64,000 bases of DNA from Cryptomeria japonica (GCF_030272615.1 NC_081413.1:334964302-335028301); one strand, 5' to 3'. Shown: positions 1 through 11,459, counted from the stretch's first letter. Program-made: numbers and translations. Notes: generated by a model not told the origin, from the letters alone.

Positions 1-2040
1 ACAAGAGATATGCTCACTCAATTTCAAAAAGTGCTATTTATTTTAATAGTGGATTTACTTCAAGGAATTGTTGTGTAAACAATTTTAGCCCATACGCCAT
101 GAAGTAAAAGGAGTAATGCAATGACACTACTTGTGATTGAATATTGAGGATGAACCTGTGAGTGCTTAAAAAGGGCAGGTATACATGGCAAATCTGATGA
201 TGACTCAATAGTCCAACACACGACTCACGTGGCAGGAAAAAGCCTTCTCTTATCTAATCCAACTTTGATGAAGTCCTAAGTCGGCCTATAGGACCTCCAC
301 AGCCTTTCACCTATGTTTATTGATCATTTGCCAAACAGTTATGCTTTATTGCTGTTGAAAAACTTGCATTTTGATTATTGACAGATCACCCCTTTCTAAT
401 CAGATCACCTCTTTGCCAAATGTGTGATCATGCTAGTAATCCTACATCTGCCCTGATGATCCTGTACTAGTAAAACTGTTGATCCTACACCTTATTTTCG
501 CCTGCCGAATTTCTTGCATGCACCATTCTTTCACTAATTTTGGCTTTGCAGCTCGAGATCAATTTGCCCTTGGTTGTGTCCAGGACAGAACTCCCAGTTA
601 CCTTAAATAATTATGGATCACATTTTAATTATATTTGGAAAAAGGTTTTGTAAGGGTCTTTTGGTGATTTCTTCAAGAAAAGCATTTGTTTTTGCCTTCC
701 ACCATTGATGAACAATAGCAGGCACAATCTTTATATATTGAGAAGACATACCAAAATTCCTAGCTCTTAGCAAGTTTCCTACACTGTCTATCACCATCCA
801 GCACAATCATACAGTCTCCAGACTCTCTTGAGTAGTCTTATCTGCCAAAATCACAGCTCAGAACAGCTTTTAAGCTCCTCAGTCTTCAACATCAGCTTTC
901 TTTTGCTTTTCATGCTTGGCCCTTTTCACCTTGCTTCCATTAGAAAGGAGAATCCATACAAGAGAAGAGAAAGAGAACGGATAGCTAGGTTCCTAAGGAC
1001 CACTACACCATTAGCATTACTCTCTTGCATCTTGGATTTTCATCTATCCAAGTGAGAGATTCCGTTTGTTATTGTTTTACAATAGTTTCCTTTTCATAGA
1101 ATTAGTGTAGATAATTAGATTAATTTAGTCACATAAATCTCTCAATCTTTGCAACACTGATGCAATCCCTTGGATCTTAGGAAGTAGAATACTTATTTTT
1201 TTCGATTAGATTGGTTTTATTTATATAGAAGATTATTTCCAAAACAGCAGCACATTACTTTAAAGGAACCACAAAACAAAGCATGCATGATCAGCAAACA
1301 ACTGGTTTCACTTCAAACAAGCAACAAATAATCTGACAAAACCAACTGCCAGGTGAAAAAATAAGAAAAAACTCATTCTTTTAACAATTTAAAAAAATCC
1401 AGAAACACTAGGGTTTCATTTCAGCTTGTAAGAGAGATATTTTGATTATAAATTGATTAAAGAAACTAGTCGCATTGTTTGATCGTTGGTCGTTTTCATT
1501 TATTTGCTTTCACACTCCTTGTTTAAATTGCAATTGACACAAAAAAGAAAGTTTACTTTGCTGATTTTTTATTTAAGAGTTCATTTGCAAAGACAGAATA
1601 TTCTTCATGCCTGCAAATCACATTAAAACACAAAAAGACAAAAAATAAAAATAAAAATAAAATGTAGTAATTTGTTCCAGTAAATTGCATTATATAGATT
1701 TAATTATTTTGCATATCAAAAAATATATAAATACAAAAAATAATAGATTTGCTTCATTATTTGTCTTAGTACTATTTATTCTAGCATTTAAACTAGTCCT
1801 CTTTAAACAATAAAAAACATCATAAAACTCCCTCCAATAAAAAACAACTAAGTCCTTTTTCATTCAAGTAGGCAAGCTCCCCAGCTTAGTCAACATTCAA
1901 CTATTGATCATCCAACACCAGCAAACATGCAAACAACTCAAAAATTACCCAAAAGTCAAAGTCAACCAAAAAATATTCATACTAAGCCTTCAAAGGCTTC
2001 TGGTCACTTTCTCTATCTCTTGACTACACTCAGCATATCA
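1..2040. other. Non-coding flank, nothing recognised
   Basis: This is AT-rich sequence without a long ORF, a recognisable protein motif on either strand, or an RNA gene that I could identify. Short ORFs at 618-806 and 828-1055 have no family resemblance. The last bases (2041-2045, CAACT) are the left target duplication of the element that follows. Confidence 0.6.
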
Positions 2041-2225
2041 CAACTTGTAGCGTCCTAAAATTGCGACACTTGCAATTTCGACTGCATTTCGGTCTTCACG
2101 ATGGCGACGCAACACGCAACCTGAATGGAGACCCCAAAACTTGCTCACGACACTGAAAACTGCATTTTTCAAGCACCCTGGCCTGAACCTCCTTTGCACC
2201 CCGCTGTCCCGGAGGTGGGACCAGA

Positions 2226-2442
2226 GCGCCCAGCGCCCTGGTCCCTCAGGACCAGGGCGCCCAGCGCCCTGGTCCCTCAGGACCAGGGCGCCCAGCGCCC
2301 TGGTCCCTCAGGACCAGGGCGCCCAGCGCCCTGGTCCCTCAGGACCAGGGCGCCCAGCGCCCTGGTCCCTCAGGACCATGGCGCCCAGCGCCCTGGTCTT
2401 CCAGGACCATGGCGCCTAGCACCCTGGTCCCTGGGTCCTATT
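2226..2442 (+). repeat. Seven-unit 31-bp palindromic tandem array in E1 U3
   Basis: Units start at 2226, 2257, 2288, 2319, 2350, 2381 and 2412, each opening GCGCCCAGCG or a one-base variant. Each unit holds the inverted repeat CCCTGGTCC / GGACCAGGG around a 4-base loop. The 3' LTR holds only three units (8972, 9003, 9034). The ORFs at 2125-2460 and 2141-2419 are artefacts of this repeat. Confidence 0.95.
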
Positions 2443-2553
2443 TTGGGCCCGGTCTCCTAAGTGATATCGGGTCTTTTTGATTGCAATTTGGAAATATACT
2501 TCCCTGGTCGGCCTAAGGTCGGGAAAATCAGTCTATCAGCCCTAAATGACAAG

Positions 2554-2561
2554 TATATAAA
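2554..2561 (+). promoter_or_regulatory. TATA-like box of E1 5' LTR
   Basis: TATATAAA is followed by a pyrimidine-rich stretch (TTTTCCTCTCTC), as expected around an LTR transcription start. The same box is present in the 3' LTR at 9176-9183. Confidence 0.6.
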
Positions 2562-3435
2562 CTACATTTTCCTCTCTCATTCGATATGATGGAAGAGGCG
2601 TGGAAACTATACTCAAGCATTCAAGCATTCAAGCAATTGATCATTTTCAAGTCTCCATTCAAGGCTAAGTGTTGCATTCAAGTCAAGGATTCAACCATTG
2701 AAGAGGAGATCACTTACTACATGCTACATACAACATGCTACATACTACAACATACAACATCTAAACCTTCGCACATAAGGATACCAACATCTTTAGAACA
2801 AGGTATTAGTACTTGTTTTACATTACAGTCATTTACATTTACAGCTCTTGCTCATTTCTTGGTTAATTCCAAAACCGGGGTTTGACCTAAAGGCAAACCC
2901 CTAATCCCTAACCCCCCATCGTCTTCGCTTTTCTGTGTGTAGGTTGCAGGTACGCGGCTGAGATTGAAGATCTGGAATCCTTGTGCAAAGACGAACCGAT
3001 CCCCCTTCGTTTCGCGGATTTTTCGGAGGACCGTGGCGCCGGGCGCCATCGTCCCGACAGCTTTTTCTCAAATTTGCAGGACAGCGCCGTATCGACATTT
3101 CACTGCTAATTCCAGGTCCGCAGCTTCATCCTATAACCTAAACTCAGTTTATAAGCGAATCTTTATGACTTTCTATGCATCCTTAGCTTAATTTCCTTAA
3201 TCAACATTCTTTACAAAAGAGGGTAGCTTTGCTTTCCAAACCCTTGAAATTCATCTAGCATCCAATCTTACCTTGTGTGGGATTGGATCTTATGAGTTTC
3301 AACCCCTCTTTTGAATGTAAAGTCTTCCCCCTAAGTGAAAACCCATCGAATCCTAGCGAACCTCCCTTCTCTCTCCTCGGAGTTAGAAGAGGGGAGACCA
3401 ACTAGGGTTCGACAGCGATTTTCCGCTTTACATTT

Positions 3436-3451
3436 TGGTGAACCCGACGTG
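3436..3451 (+). other. E1 primer-binding site
   Basis: TGGTGAACCCGACG begins three bases after the LTR end, at the position where a tRNA primer would pair. The same word start, TTTTGGTGAACCC, follows an LTR-like end at 28226. I do not assign the tRNA. Confidence 0.75.
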
Positions 3452-4605
3452 AACATCCTTTCTGATTTTTTATGCTTAGATCTGAAAAATTGATTATATT
3501 TCCATGTTTGATCTTTTGCAAAATTTTAGAGGTGATTGCATAAAAACCCTAAATTTTCTTTTTGAACATTGAACTTGCGAAATGTTTAATTGTTAATGCT
3601 TGCTTCAGATCTGCTTTTCTATTATAAATTATCAATTCATATCTGTACTTTAATTTTGAAAATTAAGTGGTTAAATGTCAAAACCCTAATTTTTGAAACC
3701 CTCTTAATTCAACCTTTGTCCGACAATTTGACCGATCAAAACATCTCCAAATCAGCTGTAACTTTGGATTCTGCAATAAAATCACAATATCTTTCATCCC
3801 TGAAAATTTGGAAAAAAGTTGCGAGGACCGTGTTGCACTCCGAGCGCCATCGTCCCCGACATTTTTTCCAAAATTTCGGGAGCGAGATCTTGCTGTATTT
3901 TCCTGCTAAAATCCAGAATTTTGGCTGATTTTGTCAATTATAACACTTTCAAAATTACAGTCAAAGTTGGTCTTGTGATCGCTTGGTTTAAGGCTTCTAA
4001 TCATTCAAAAATCATTGAAATTGAAATTTTGTGTCAAAATTGTGTTCTTACTGTCCTAAATCTGAAAAGTGTGTTTGAATTCATTCGAAATTTCAGTGCT
4101 TTATTCAAAATCTTGCAATTTGTGACTTTTGAAATTAAGTGCTTAATTACAACAACCTTGATTTCCGCTTTCAAAATTGAATTTTGTGTGAAATTGGGTC
4201 AATTTTTAAAATTCAAAACTTGCACTGCTTTTGACATTCCCTCTAAAATCATAAAATTCAAAATTTCAGTTTCCCTCTCTTTTTCAAAATTCAAATTTTG
4301 CATTTTTCGACAATTTTGATAGGGTTCAATTTTGAGATTGCAACTTTAATTTGGCCTATCTACAGATCGTAAAATCACTCAATTTTTTCAGATTAGCTCT
4401 AAAATCATCATACCTTTCATCCCTGCAAATTTCGAAAAAAGTTGCAAGGACCGTGTTGCACTCCGAGCGCCATGGTCCCGAACATTTTTTCCGAAATTTC
4501 GGGAGACTGTTGTGATTGCATTTAACAGCTTAAATCTGGAAGATTGGCTGTTTTTACTGAAAATTGCTACCTCTAAATTCAAAATCTTTTCTCTCTCTCT
4601 AGTGC
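3452..4605 (+). other. E1 untranslated leader with a repeated module
   Basis: No conserved ORF is seen. Two diverged copies of a module of about 140 bp lie near 3788-3930 and 4406-4545, each containing AAGGACCGTGTTGCACTCC or a one-base variant, then GAGCGCCAT and TTTCGGGAG. Both resemble the U5 module near 3010-3110. A pyrimidine tract, TCTCTCTCTCTAG, ends four bases before the gag ATG and looks like a splice acceptor. Confidence 0.6.
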
Positions 4606-7600
4606 ATGAGTTTTACAACAACAAGTCCTACTTACACTATTCCCGTTAGACGAAGCCGTAGAATTAAGTCTTTCCAAGGTTTAACTACCGAGGAGATGGA
4701 ACCTAATTTGAGTAGCCTTTTTAACGAGGACATGGGTAATTCCTCTAATCCTCCGAATGATGAAGAAGCTCTCCATGAAGTTTCCGTTGAACAACTTTCC
4801 AAATTGGATAACCAATTTGACGATTTTCACCAGTGGATGTCTCATGAGTATCCCGATAGTCAAGCTCTTCCTTTAATTGAGGGTCTAAAACGCATGCTTC
4901 AAAGTGATAAGAATGGAATTGATGTTTTGCGTGGTATTGCACACATTGTGGATTCGAATGTGATGCCTATGAAGAGTTGTGCTGAATCTTTAGGTTATAC
5001 ACAACCTCCTACACAAGTTAATCATTCTATTCCTTTGACCACTCCTATTGCTAGTATACCTACCTTTACATCAAACATCATGGCTACTTCTATACAAGAC
5101 ATTCCTCCTGTGATTACCAGTCATGGGGGCAATCCTCCTTCTTCAGTTAATCCTCTTCCTTCATTCAATCCAACTTCTTTGTACATTCCTTCAATGAGTG
5201 TTCCTATTACATCTTCACAAATGAACATGACGCAAGGGGGCAATTCATTTAACCATTCCATTCCTCCTTGTAGTGTTCCTCCTATCCAATCATCCCCTAT
5301 GGTTGACTATCATAGGGTCCCACCACCTTATTCTCTACCTGCTTTCAATAACATCACACCTCCATCTCAATCTAACACACCTAATATGAATTCTTCGACT
5401 GAAGCGACCATTAAAAATCTTGCACAAATTGTCTCTTCTTTACAGCAACAAATTGCCTCTATGAATCAATCTAAGTTTAGTGTGCCCACATTTGATGTTG
5501 CGAGCCCACTTTCTCTTGACATTGTTCGAGCTATCCCTCCTAAACATGTTGAAATCCCGCATTTGGAGCTTTATAATGGTAAAGGAGATCCTCTAACACA
5601 TGTTAAAACTTTTCAAACAATTTGTACTGATTTTGCTTACGACCCAAGGTTGCTTGCGAAACTATTCACTAGAACATTAAGAGACAAAGCCCTACAATGG
5701 TATTGCTCGTTGCCTTCTTATTCTATTACTTCTTTCGAACAACTTGCAAATGCTTTCATTCAACAATTTCAAAACAATATAAGTCCTAAAGTTACTTTGA
5801 TTGATTTAATGCATTGTAAACAAGGTGTTAAAGAAAAAGTGACTGATTTCATTGGTAGATATAAGCATTTGTATACTCAAATTTCTTTTCCAGTGCCTGA
5901 TAATGATATTCAAAGAATCTTTATTTCTAATTTGCAAAAAGATATTCGAGACAAACTTCTGTTTTCTGAGTTTACTTCTTTCCAACAGTTGTGTGCCACT
6001 CTTCACAATTATCAACTGACTGTGAGTCAAATGGAACAATCACATCCTATGGCTCCGAGTGATAAGGGTGATAGCAGTCAACAACCATTTGGGAAGTTTA
6101 AACCGAACAGAGATTCCATCAAATTCAATGAAAACATCATCAACAACAATGTGAATGCAGCATCAGGTGTGCCTCCTATTTCTAAATTTTTCAGGAAAGA
6201 AAGAAAGTATACTCCTTTGAATGAATCATTGCATGATATTATGAATAAGTTATTGGGACAAAATGTGCTTACTCTTCCTCCTATAAGACAAATTGATCCT
6301 GCAAAAATTACTTCCCCTTATTTTGATCACAAAGCTTTTTGTCATTTTCATCGTCAGCCTGGTCATGATACTGAAAAATGTTTTTCTTTAAAGGGTAAAA
6401 TTCAGGATTTGATTGATAATAATACTATTTCTGTTTCTGGAGTGAATGATAAAGGCAACACATCTGTAGCTCCTCCTAACCAAAATCTTCAGATTTTTAC
6501 TGATCCATTGCCTTCTCATACCTCTAATGCAATTGAGGCTAATGATTCCTCTCTTTCATCTGATGGTCTTGTGTCTATGACTCCGAATGTGATTAACTTT
6601 GTAGAGCAGCAAGAAATCCCTAAAGAACCTTCCATCACATTTGATTCTAGTGAAACCATTAGAGCACCTGATGGTCCTTTATACATAGTTGCAAAAGTTA
6701 AGAATACACCTTGCCGTGGAGTGCTTATTGATCCTTCGTGCATGATTAATGTTATTACTGAAGAATTTCTTTTTACTTTGCAATTGAATCAAGTGATCTA
6801 TGACAAAACAGATGTGATTGTGAAACTATTTGATGCATTTTCTTCTCCTGCAATTGGTTCTATTACATTGCCTATTGAGGTCCATAATAAATCTCTTGAT
6901 GTGAACTTTGCTATTATTCCTTCTTCCGAACAATTTCGTGTGAAGCTTGGCTATCCTTGGCTATCTTCCATGAAGGCTATTGCTTCTCCTATTCATAAGT
7001 GTTTAAAATTTCCCCATAATGGTGAAATTGTTACTGTCAATCATAGTCTCTTTAAACCAGCTGAAAGAACCTCTAGTGTTCCTATTGATTACTTTTGGCC
7101 TAAACAATTCCAATCTCTTCCCCCGCGAAGTGATCATCTTTTCAAATCTTATCAAAAGTGGAAAACAGATATGATCCTATCTTTAAGTGAACCTAGAACA
7201 CCTAAACTTGACATTCCTATCATTCTTGAGAAGGAAATTCTTCCTTTAAAAGACAAAACTAATGTCTTTCCCCAAGAAGATGCCCAACCCGTCCCCATGG
7301 ATGTAACTATGTCTATGCCTAATAAATCTTTTAAGAGTAGACCTATACCTCCTCGTCATGATGGACTTGGTCTTCTCCCTAAACCAAAAATTCCTCCTTT
7401 ATATGGAGCAGTTCCTCCTCCTGCCTTTTATAGAGAGAAGAGACCTTCTTCTTCTCCTATTATTCAACCGAAGAGACCACAACCTAAACACCCAAGTGCT
7501 AAGGATGAGAACATTCCTCCTCCTCAATCTTCTCCACTTCCTACTAAGATTAGACGTAATCGTTCTGCACGCGAACGCCGACGAAAACGTCGTCTTAGGG

Positions 7601-8049
7601 CTCAAGCAGCCGCTTCTCAAAATTTACAATCTCCAAAAACACCTTCAACAAGCATTATTCCATTTTCTCCTCAGCCGGATATTGAGCCTAAATCTCCTAA
7701 ACATAAGATGCATGATGATCTTGATCCTGTGCGAGTTAAAGATCCTATTTTTATAAATCTTGATGATGATATAGATGAAAATGTTATTCATGATGATAAT
7801 GTTACTCCTCTTGCTTCTGATAGTGAATATGAACTTGTTGATATTGACAACCATTTATCTAATGAATTTTCAAAAGCACTTATCCTAGCTCCTAGACAAG
7901 AACAATGTGCCTCGGAACATGAACATAGCCCTTGTTTGGATCTTGTGATAGCTCCATCTGCGGTGTTGGATGTTCCTCCTCTAGCGTGTTCCCTGCCTTC
8001 CCGAAACATTGATCAGCAAGATCGGGGGGTAGATGACGTGCTAGACTAG
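4606..8049 (+). CDS. E1 Gag plus protease-like polyprotein, 1147 aa
   Basis: Structural protein of a gypsy-type retroelement, uninterrupted. A Pro/Ser/Asn-rich N-terminal part precedes a Retrotrans_gag capsid domain at about residues 315-460 (FNGKGDP-like start LYNGKGDPLTHV, then ALQWYCSLP). A CCHC-like knuckle lies near 577 (FCHFHRQPGHDTEKCF). A retropepsin-like fold lies near 685-800, ending GYPWLSSMKAIASP as in Tat/Athila-type proteases. The catalytic Asp-Thr/Ser-Gly is replaced: LIDGGS of relatives reads LIDPSC here, so proteolysis is doubtful. The tail is proline-rich with an Arg-rich cluster near 982 (RRNRSARERRRKRRLRAQ). The ATG at 4606 follows an acceptor-like TCTCTAG. Gag-pol of relatives would continue into RT; here the frame stops at 8049. 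Confidence 0.88.
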   Translation: MSFTTTSPTYTIPVRRSRRIKSFQGLTTEEMEPNLSSLFNEDMGNSSNPPNDEEALHEVSVEQLSKLDNQFDDFHQWMSHEYPDSQALPLIEGLKRMLQSDKNGIDVLRGIAHIVDSNVMPMKSCAESLGYTQPPTQVNHSIPLTTPIASIPTFTSNIMATSIQDIPPVITSHGGNPPSSVNPLPSFNPTSLYIPSMSVPITSSQMNMTQGGNSFNHSIPPCSVPPIQSSPMVDYHRVPPPYSLPAFNNITPPSQSNTPNMNSSTEATIKNLAQIVSSLQQQIASMNQSKFSVPTFDVASPLSLDIVRAIPPKHVEIPHLELYNGKGDPLTHVKTFQTICTDFAYDPRLLAKLFTRTLRDKALQWYCSLPSYSITSFEQLANAFIQQFQNNISPKVTLIDLMHCKQGVKEKVTDFIGRYKHLYTQISFPVPDNDIQRIFISNLQKDIRDKLLFSEFTSFQQLCATLHNYQLTVSQMEQSHPMAPSDKGDSSQQPFGKFKPNRDSIKFNENIINNNVNAASGVPPISKFFRKERKYTPLNESLHDIMNKLLGQNVLTLPPIRQIDPAKITSPYFDHKAFCHFHRQPGHDTEKCFSLKGKIQDLIDNNTISVSGVNDKGNTSVAPPNQNLQIFTDPLPSHTSNAIEANDSSLSSDGLVSMTPNVINFVEQQEIPKEPSITFDSSETIRAPDGPLYIVAKVKNTPCRGVLIDPSCMINVITEEFLFTLQLNQVIYDKTDVIVKLFDAFSSPAIGSITLPIEVHNKSLDVNFAIIPSSEQFRVKLGYPWLSSMKAIASPIHKCLKFPHNGEIVTVNHSLFKPAERTSSVPIDYFWPKQFQSLPPRSDHLFKSYQKWKTDMILSLSEPRTPKLDIPIILEKEILPLKDKTNVFPQEDAQPVPMDVTMSMPNKSFKSRPIPPRHDGLGLLPKPKIPPLYGAVPPPAFYREKRPSSSPIIQPKRPQPKHPSAKDENIPPPQSSPLPTKIRRNRSARERRRKRRLRAQAAASQNLQSPKTPSTSIIPFSPQPDIEPKSPKHKMHDDLDPVRVKDPIFINLDDDIDENVIHDDNVTPLASDSEYELVDIDNHLSNEFSKALILAPRQEQCASEHEHSPCLDLVIAPSAVLDVPPLACSLPSRNIDQQDRGVDDVLD

Positions 8050-8791
8050 TTACATTAGCATGGCAGATTCTCTCCCCCTCCCTTTTGTTACTTCTTCTAT
8101 ATGTTATTCTCATTCTTCTATTTGTTGTCCTTAGTGTTGTCTACTTGAGGACGATGCAAAGCATTGAGATCTCTTTGGTCTCTCTCATGTTGACTCAAAA
8201 GACACATGTGTTCCCTTCTTCTAGGTGACCTTCCTTGATTGGGGAATGAAGAACAATTATGCATACATACATATGATATATACATGACTTATCATAGAGC
8301 ATACTGACCCCGAGGAAAGCGAAATCACCTCGTGCTTTGTGTTTTGTGTCTATTATCCTTGGGTTTATCTCACACTTGGGGGCTAAATCCTTGCGATAAC
8401 GTGCTCCTTTCCTTTCTCATTTCTTATGTGTATCACTACGTTAAAACAATCACCCCCGTTGAGGCGCGTGCGATCGCTTTAACGTAGGGGGGCATACACC
8501 CTGACTATCCCTTCACGATACTTGAAAATTTCTTGGAGAACTTAGCTTTGCCTTGAAAATTTTCGGTATTTCTCTTACATGACTCATAGTGAGGGAACCT
8601 TACTACTGACAGTCATGGTTCTCCCTCGTGATCTTCCCTTTTCCTTTGTCAATCGAAGTCGTAAGATCCTTAGTTCCACTGGGGGCTTGGTGTGTCTTGC
8701 CTCCTTGACGTGGTGAAAGTCTTTCAATATTGTTTCCTTGTACTTTACCGGAAGTATGAGCATACATACTCCCGCTAAAGTGGGGGCTAAA
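8050..8791 (+). other. E1 3' spacer and polypurine tract
   Basis: No ORF is seen. CTTGAGGACGATGC near 8144 is typical of the 3' untranslated part of plant gypsy elements. GGGGG-type tracts occur at about 8385, 8680 and 8782. The last one (AAAGTGGGGGCTAAA, 8777-8791) directly abuts the 3' LTR and is the polypurine tract; the two earlier ones look like decoys or remnants. Confidence 0.75.
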
Positions 8792-10054
8792 TGTAGCGTC
8801 CTAAAATTGCGACACTTGCAATTTCGACTGCATTTCGGTCTTCACGATGGCGACGCAACACGCAACCTGAATGGAGACCCCAAAACTTGCTCACGACACT
8901 GAAAACTGCATTTTTCAAGCACCCTGACCTGAACCTCCTTTGCACCCCGCTGTCCCGGAGGTGGGACCAGAGCGCCCAGCGCCCTGGTCCCTCAGGACCA
9001 AGGCGCCCAGCGCCCTGGTCCTCCAGGACCATGGCGCCTAGCGCCCTGGTCCCTGGGTCCTATTTTGGGCCCGGTCTCCTAAGTGATATCGGGTCTTTTT
9101 GATTGCAATTTGGAAATATACTTCCCTGGTCGGCCTAAGGTTGGGAAAATCAGTCTATCAGCCCTAAATGACAAGTATATAAACTACATTTTCCTCTCTC
9201 ATTCGATATGATGGAAGAGGCGTGGAAACTATACTCAAGCATTCAAGCATTCAAGCAATTGATCATTTTCAAGTCTCCATTCAAGGCTAAGTGTTGCATT
9301 CAAGTCAAGGATTCAACCATTGAAGAGGAGATCACTTACTACATGCTACATACAACATGCTACATACTACAACATACAACATCTAAACCTTCGCACATAA
9401 GGATACCAACATCCTTAGAACAAGGTATTAGTACTTGTTTTACATTACAGTCATTTACATTTACAGCTCTTGCTCATTTCTTGGTTAATTCCAAAACCGG
9501 GGTTTGACCTAAAGGCAAACCCCTAATCCCTAACCCCCCATCGTCTTCGCTTTTCTGTGTGTAGGTTGCAGGTACGCGGCTGAGATTGAAGATCTGGAAT
9601 CCTTGTGCAGAGACGAACCGATCCCCCTTCGTTTCGCGGATTTTTCGGAGGACCGTGGCGTCGGGCGCCATCGTCCCGACAGCTTTTTCTCAAATTTGCA
9701 GGACAGCGCCGTATCGACATTTTACTGCTAATTCCAGGTCCGCAGCTTCATCCTATAACCTAAACTCAGTTTATAAGCGAATCTTTATGACTTTCTATGC
9801 ATCCTTAGCTTAATTTCCTTAATCAACATTCTTTACAAAAGAGGGTAGCTTTGCTTTCCAAACCCTTGAAATTCATCTAGCATCCAATCTTACCTTGTGT
9901 GGGATTGGATCTTATGAGTTTCAACCCCTCTTTTGAATGTAAAGTCTTCCCCCTAAGTGAAAACCCATCGAATCCTAGCGAACCTCCCTTCTCTCTCCTC
10001 GGAGTTAGAAGAGGGGAGACCAACTAGGGTTCGACAGCGATTTTCCGCTTTACA
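8792..10054 (+). repeat. E1 3' LTR (1263 bp)
   Basis: Direct repeat of 2046-3432. The length difference of 124 bp is exactly four 31-bp units: this LTR has three units where the 5' LTR has seven. I noticed no other indel. The LTR ends CTTTACA and is followed by the target duplication CAACT. Confidence 0.93.
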
Positions 10055-10059
10055 CAACT

Positions 10060-11115
10060 ATATGTCCAAGAGTTGGAGAGGGAGAGGACTGGATGGAGAC
10101 TACTTGAAGGAACTAAGAGAAAATTTACCAATTTTTTAAGCCATCAAAGAAGAACAAATCTCCAACTTTTTGAACAAATATGACAAGAAAACAAGTAATT
10201 GTTACAAGCTATTGAACTTTACAGTCTCAACTAAGAAATCCCATCAAGACACTCTCTTTGAAACAGTTAGGCAAGACCTCAACCTTCTACAAGAAGAGGT
10301 TAACAAATTTAAGAAACCTTTGTTTCCCATGCCATCACCACTACGCACCCCAACCAAACATCCTTGCCATCCATAAAACACTCCTTTCTTTGTGAAAAGA
10401 GTATCCAACCAGATTCCCCAACATTATTACACTCGTTGCCTCACAAACAACAGCAGCTAGCTTTTATCCAAACAACATGAACCATGAATGTATTTGTCAT
10501 TGATGAGTCAAGCACACTAGAGGTGAGTCAAATTTGGAGTAGAAAAAACCTAGGAACACTCAAGCAGATTAGCTAGTAATGCAACAAGATCATAGAATAA
10601 ATGAAGGAAACAGACAAATGTGAATCAAAACAAATTCGAATGTGGAAGGCTTCTAGCAAATATGCCACTTCTATTCCGATTTGAATAAGAGAAATATACA
10701 AAGAGGTAATATAAGAATTTATTATGCCTCTTCCTTTTTAAAGAATGTATAAAGCAAGTATTTATACAAGTCACTCATCAACTAGGTTCCACATATATGC
10801 TGACTAGTGTCCAACACTTATGGTGTGCTGCTTATATGGATAAAATGATAGTAGATGTGAAACCCTTATGATGCCAATTGCATTGGTGTGACATGTAGTG
10901 CAGACACCCCCATGTGTCAAATTTGTATGGTACCAATTGTATATTCATGCTCTGGGGCACAAAGATCGCCAAGCAATGTGCACATATGGAAGCATGACAT
11001 GTGGTCATTGATATCCCATGTGGTGTTACATGTTTGGTCTATCTAGAAATTGATATGTGCAACCATGTGCAATGTCAAAAGATGCACATGAACATGTTGC
11101 ATATTCATTCATAAG
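10060..11115. repeat. Decayed E0 3' flank and LTR-like repeat
   Basis: Part of this stretch (about 10565-11115) aligns by eye with about 25285-25840. Shared words include GCAACAAGATCATAGA, TATGCCACTTCTATT, AAAGCAAGTA and CATGTGTGG-type strings in the same order. I interpret the pair as the old LTRs or LTR-adjacent ends of the minus-strand element E0. From 10055 a short plus-strand stretch reads ELERERTGWRLLEGTKRKF before stops, possibly the remnant of a charged accessory ORF. Confidence 0.5.
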
Positions 11116-11459
11116 CTAAATGTGCTAATGAAGAAGTGAAGAGGACGTCCAACACTACAATCAAACCATTCACCGCCCCCCTTTAAGAGCAATGTTCCCC
11201 ATTGCATTCACAATAAGCTGAGGAGACTACACAATTGCTAAAAAGTGTATCACATAAACTGATCTACATATTGCCCTATCATAACTACCTAAAAGAGTTT
11301 ATGGGTTGTGGCAAGTATGAGAGATAGCAGTGTCAATGATGCCATCCCTCGTTGGTAGTGAATGTGCCAAGTCTAATTCCATAAGATGTTGTATAGTCAA
11401 AGGCTTCAATAGAGAGAAAATATGGCTTAAGGATTTACAAATTTAGTACTGGGTGTAGG

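Larger units (their letters stand above)
2046..3432 (+). repeat. E1 5' LTR (1387 bp)
   Basis: Direct repeat of 8792-10054. U3 holds a seven-unit 31-bp array; a TATA-like box lies at 2554. The U5 part contains a module around 3010-3110 with the words GGACCGTGGCGCC and GGCGCCATCGTCC, which recurs in the internal leader. A pyrimidine-rich stretch ending GTGTGTAG, followed by GTTGCAGGT, near 2935-2950 resembles a splice acceptor and is kept in the related E2 LTR. Confidence 0.93.
2046..10054 (+). mobile_element. E1: complete gag-only Ty3/gypsy-type LTR retrotransposon
   Basis: The element is bounded by a perfect 5-bp target duplication, CAACT, at 2041-2045 and 10055-10059. Both LTRs start TGTAGCGTCC and end CTTTACA. 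The order inside is LTR, primer-binding site, long leader, one gag-protease-like ORF, a spacer of about 740 bp, polypurine tract, LTR. No reverse transcriptase, RNase H or integrase can be found between the LTRs, so the element must have used enzymes from a relative. By eye the LTRs differ at about 8 substitutions over about 1.26 kb plus one repeat-number change, so the insertion is much younger than its neighbours. It sits beside or within older retroelement DNA. Confidence 0.92.

Noticed and set aside
2125-2460. Proline-rich ORFs over the E1 U3
   Set aside because: They are translations of the 31-bp repeat, open in two frames, with no family resemblance.
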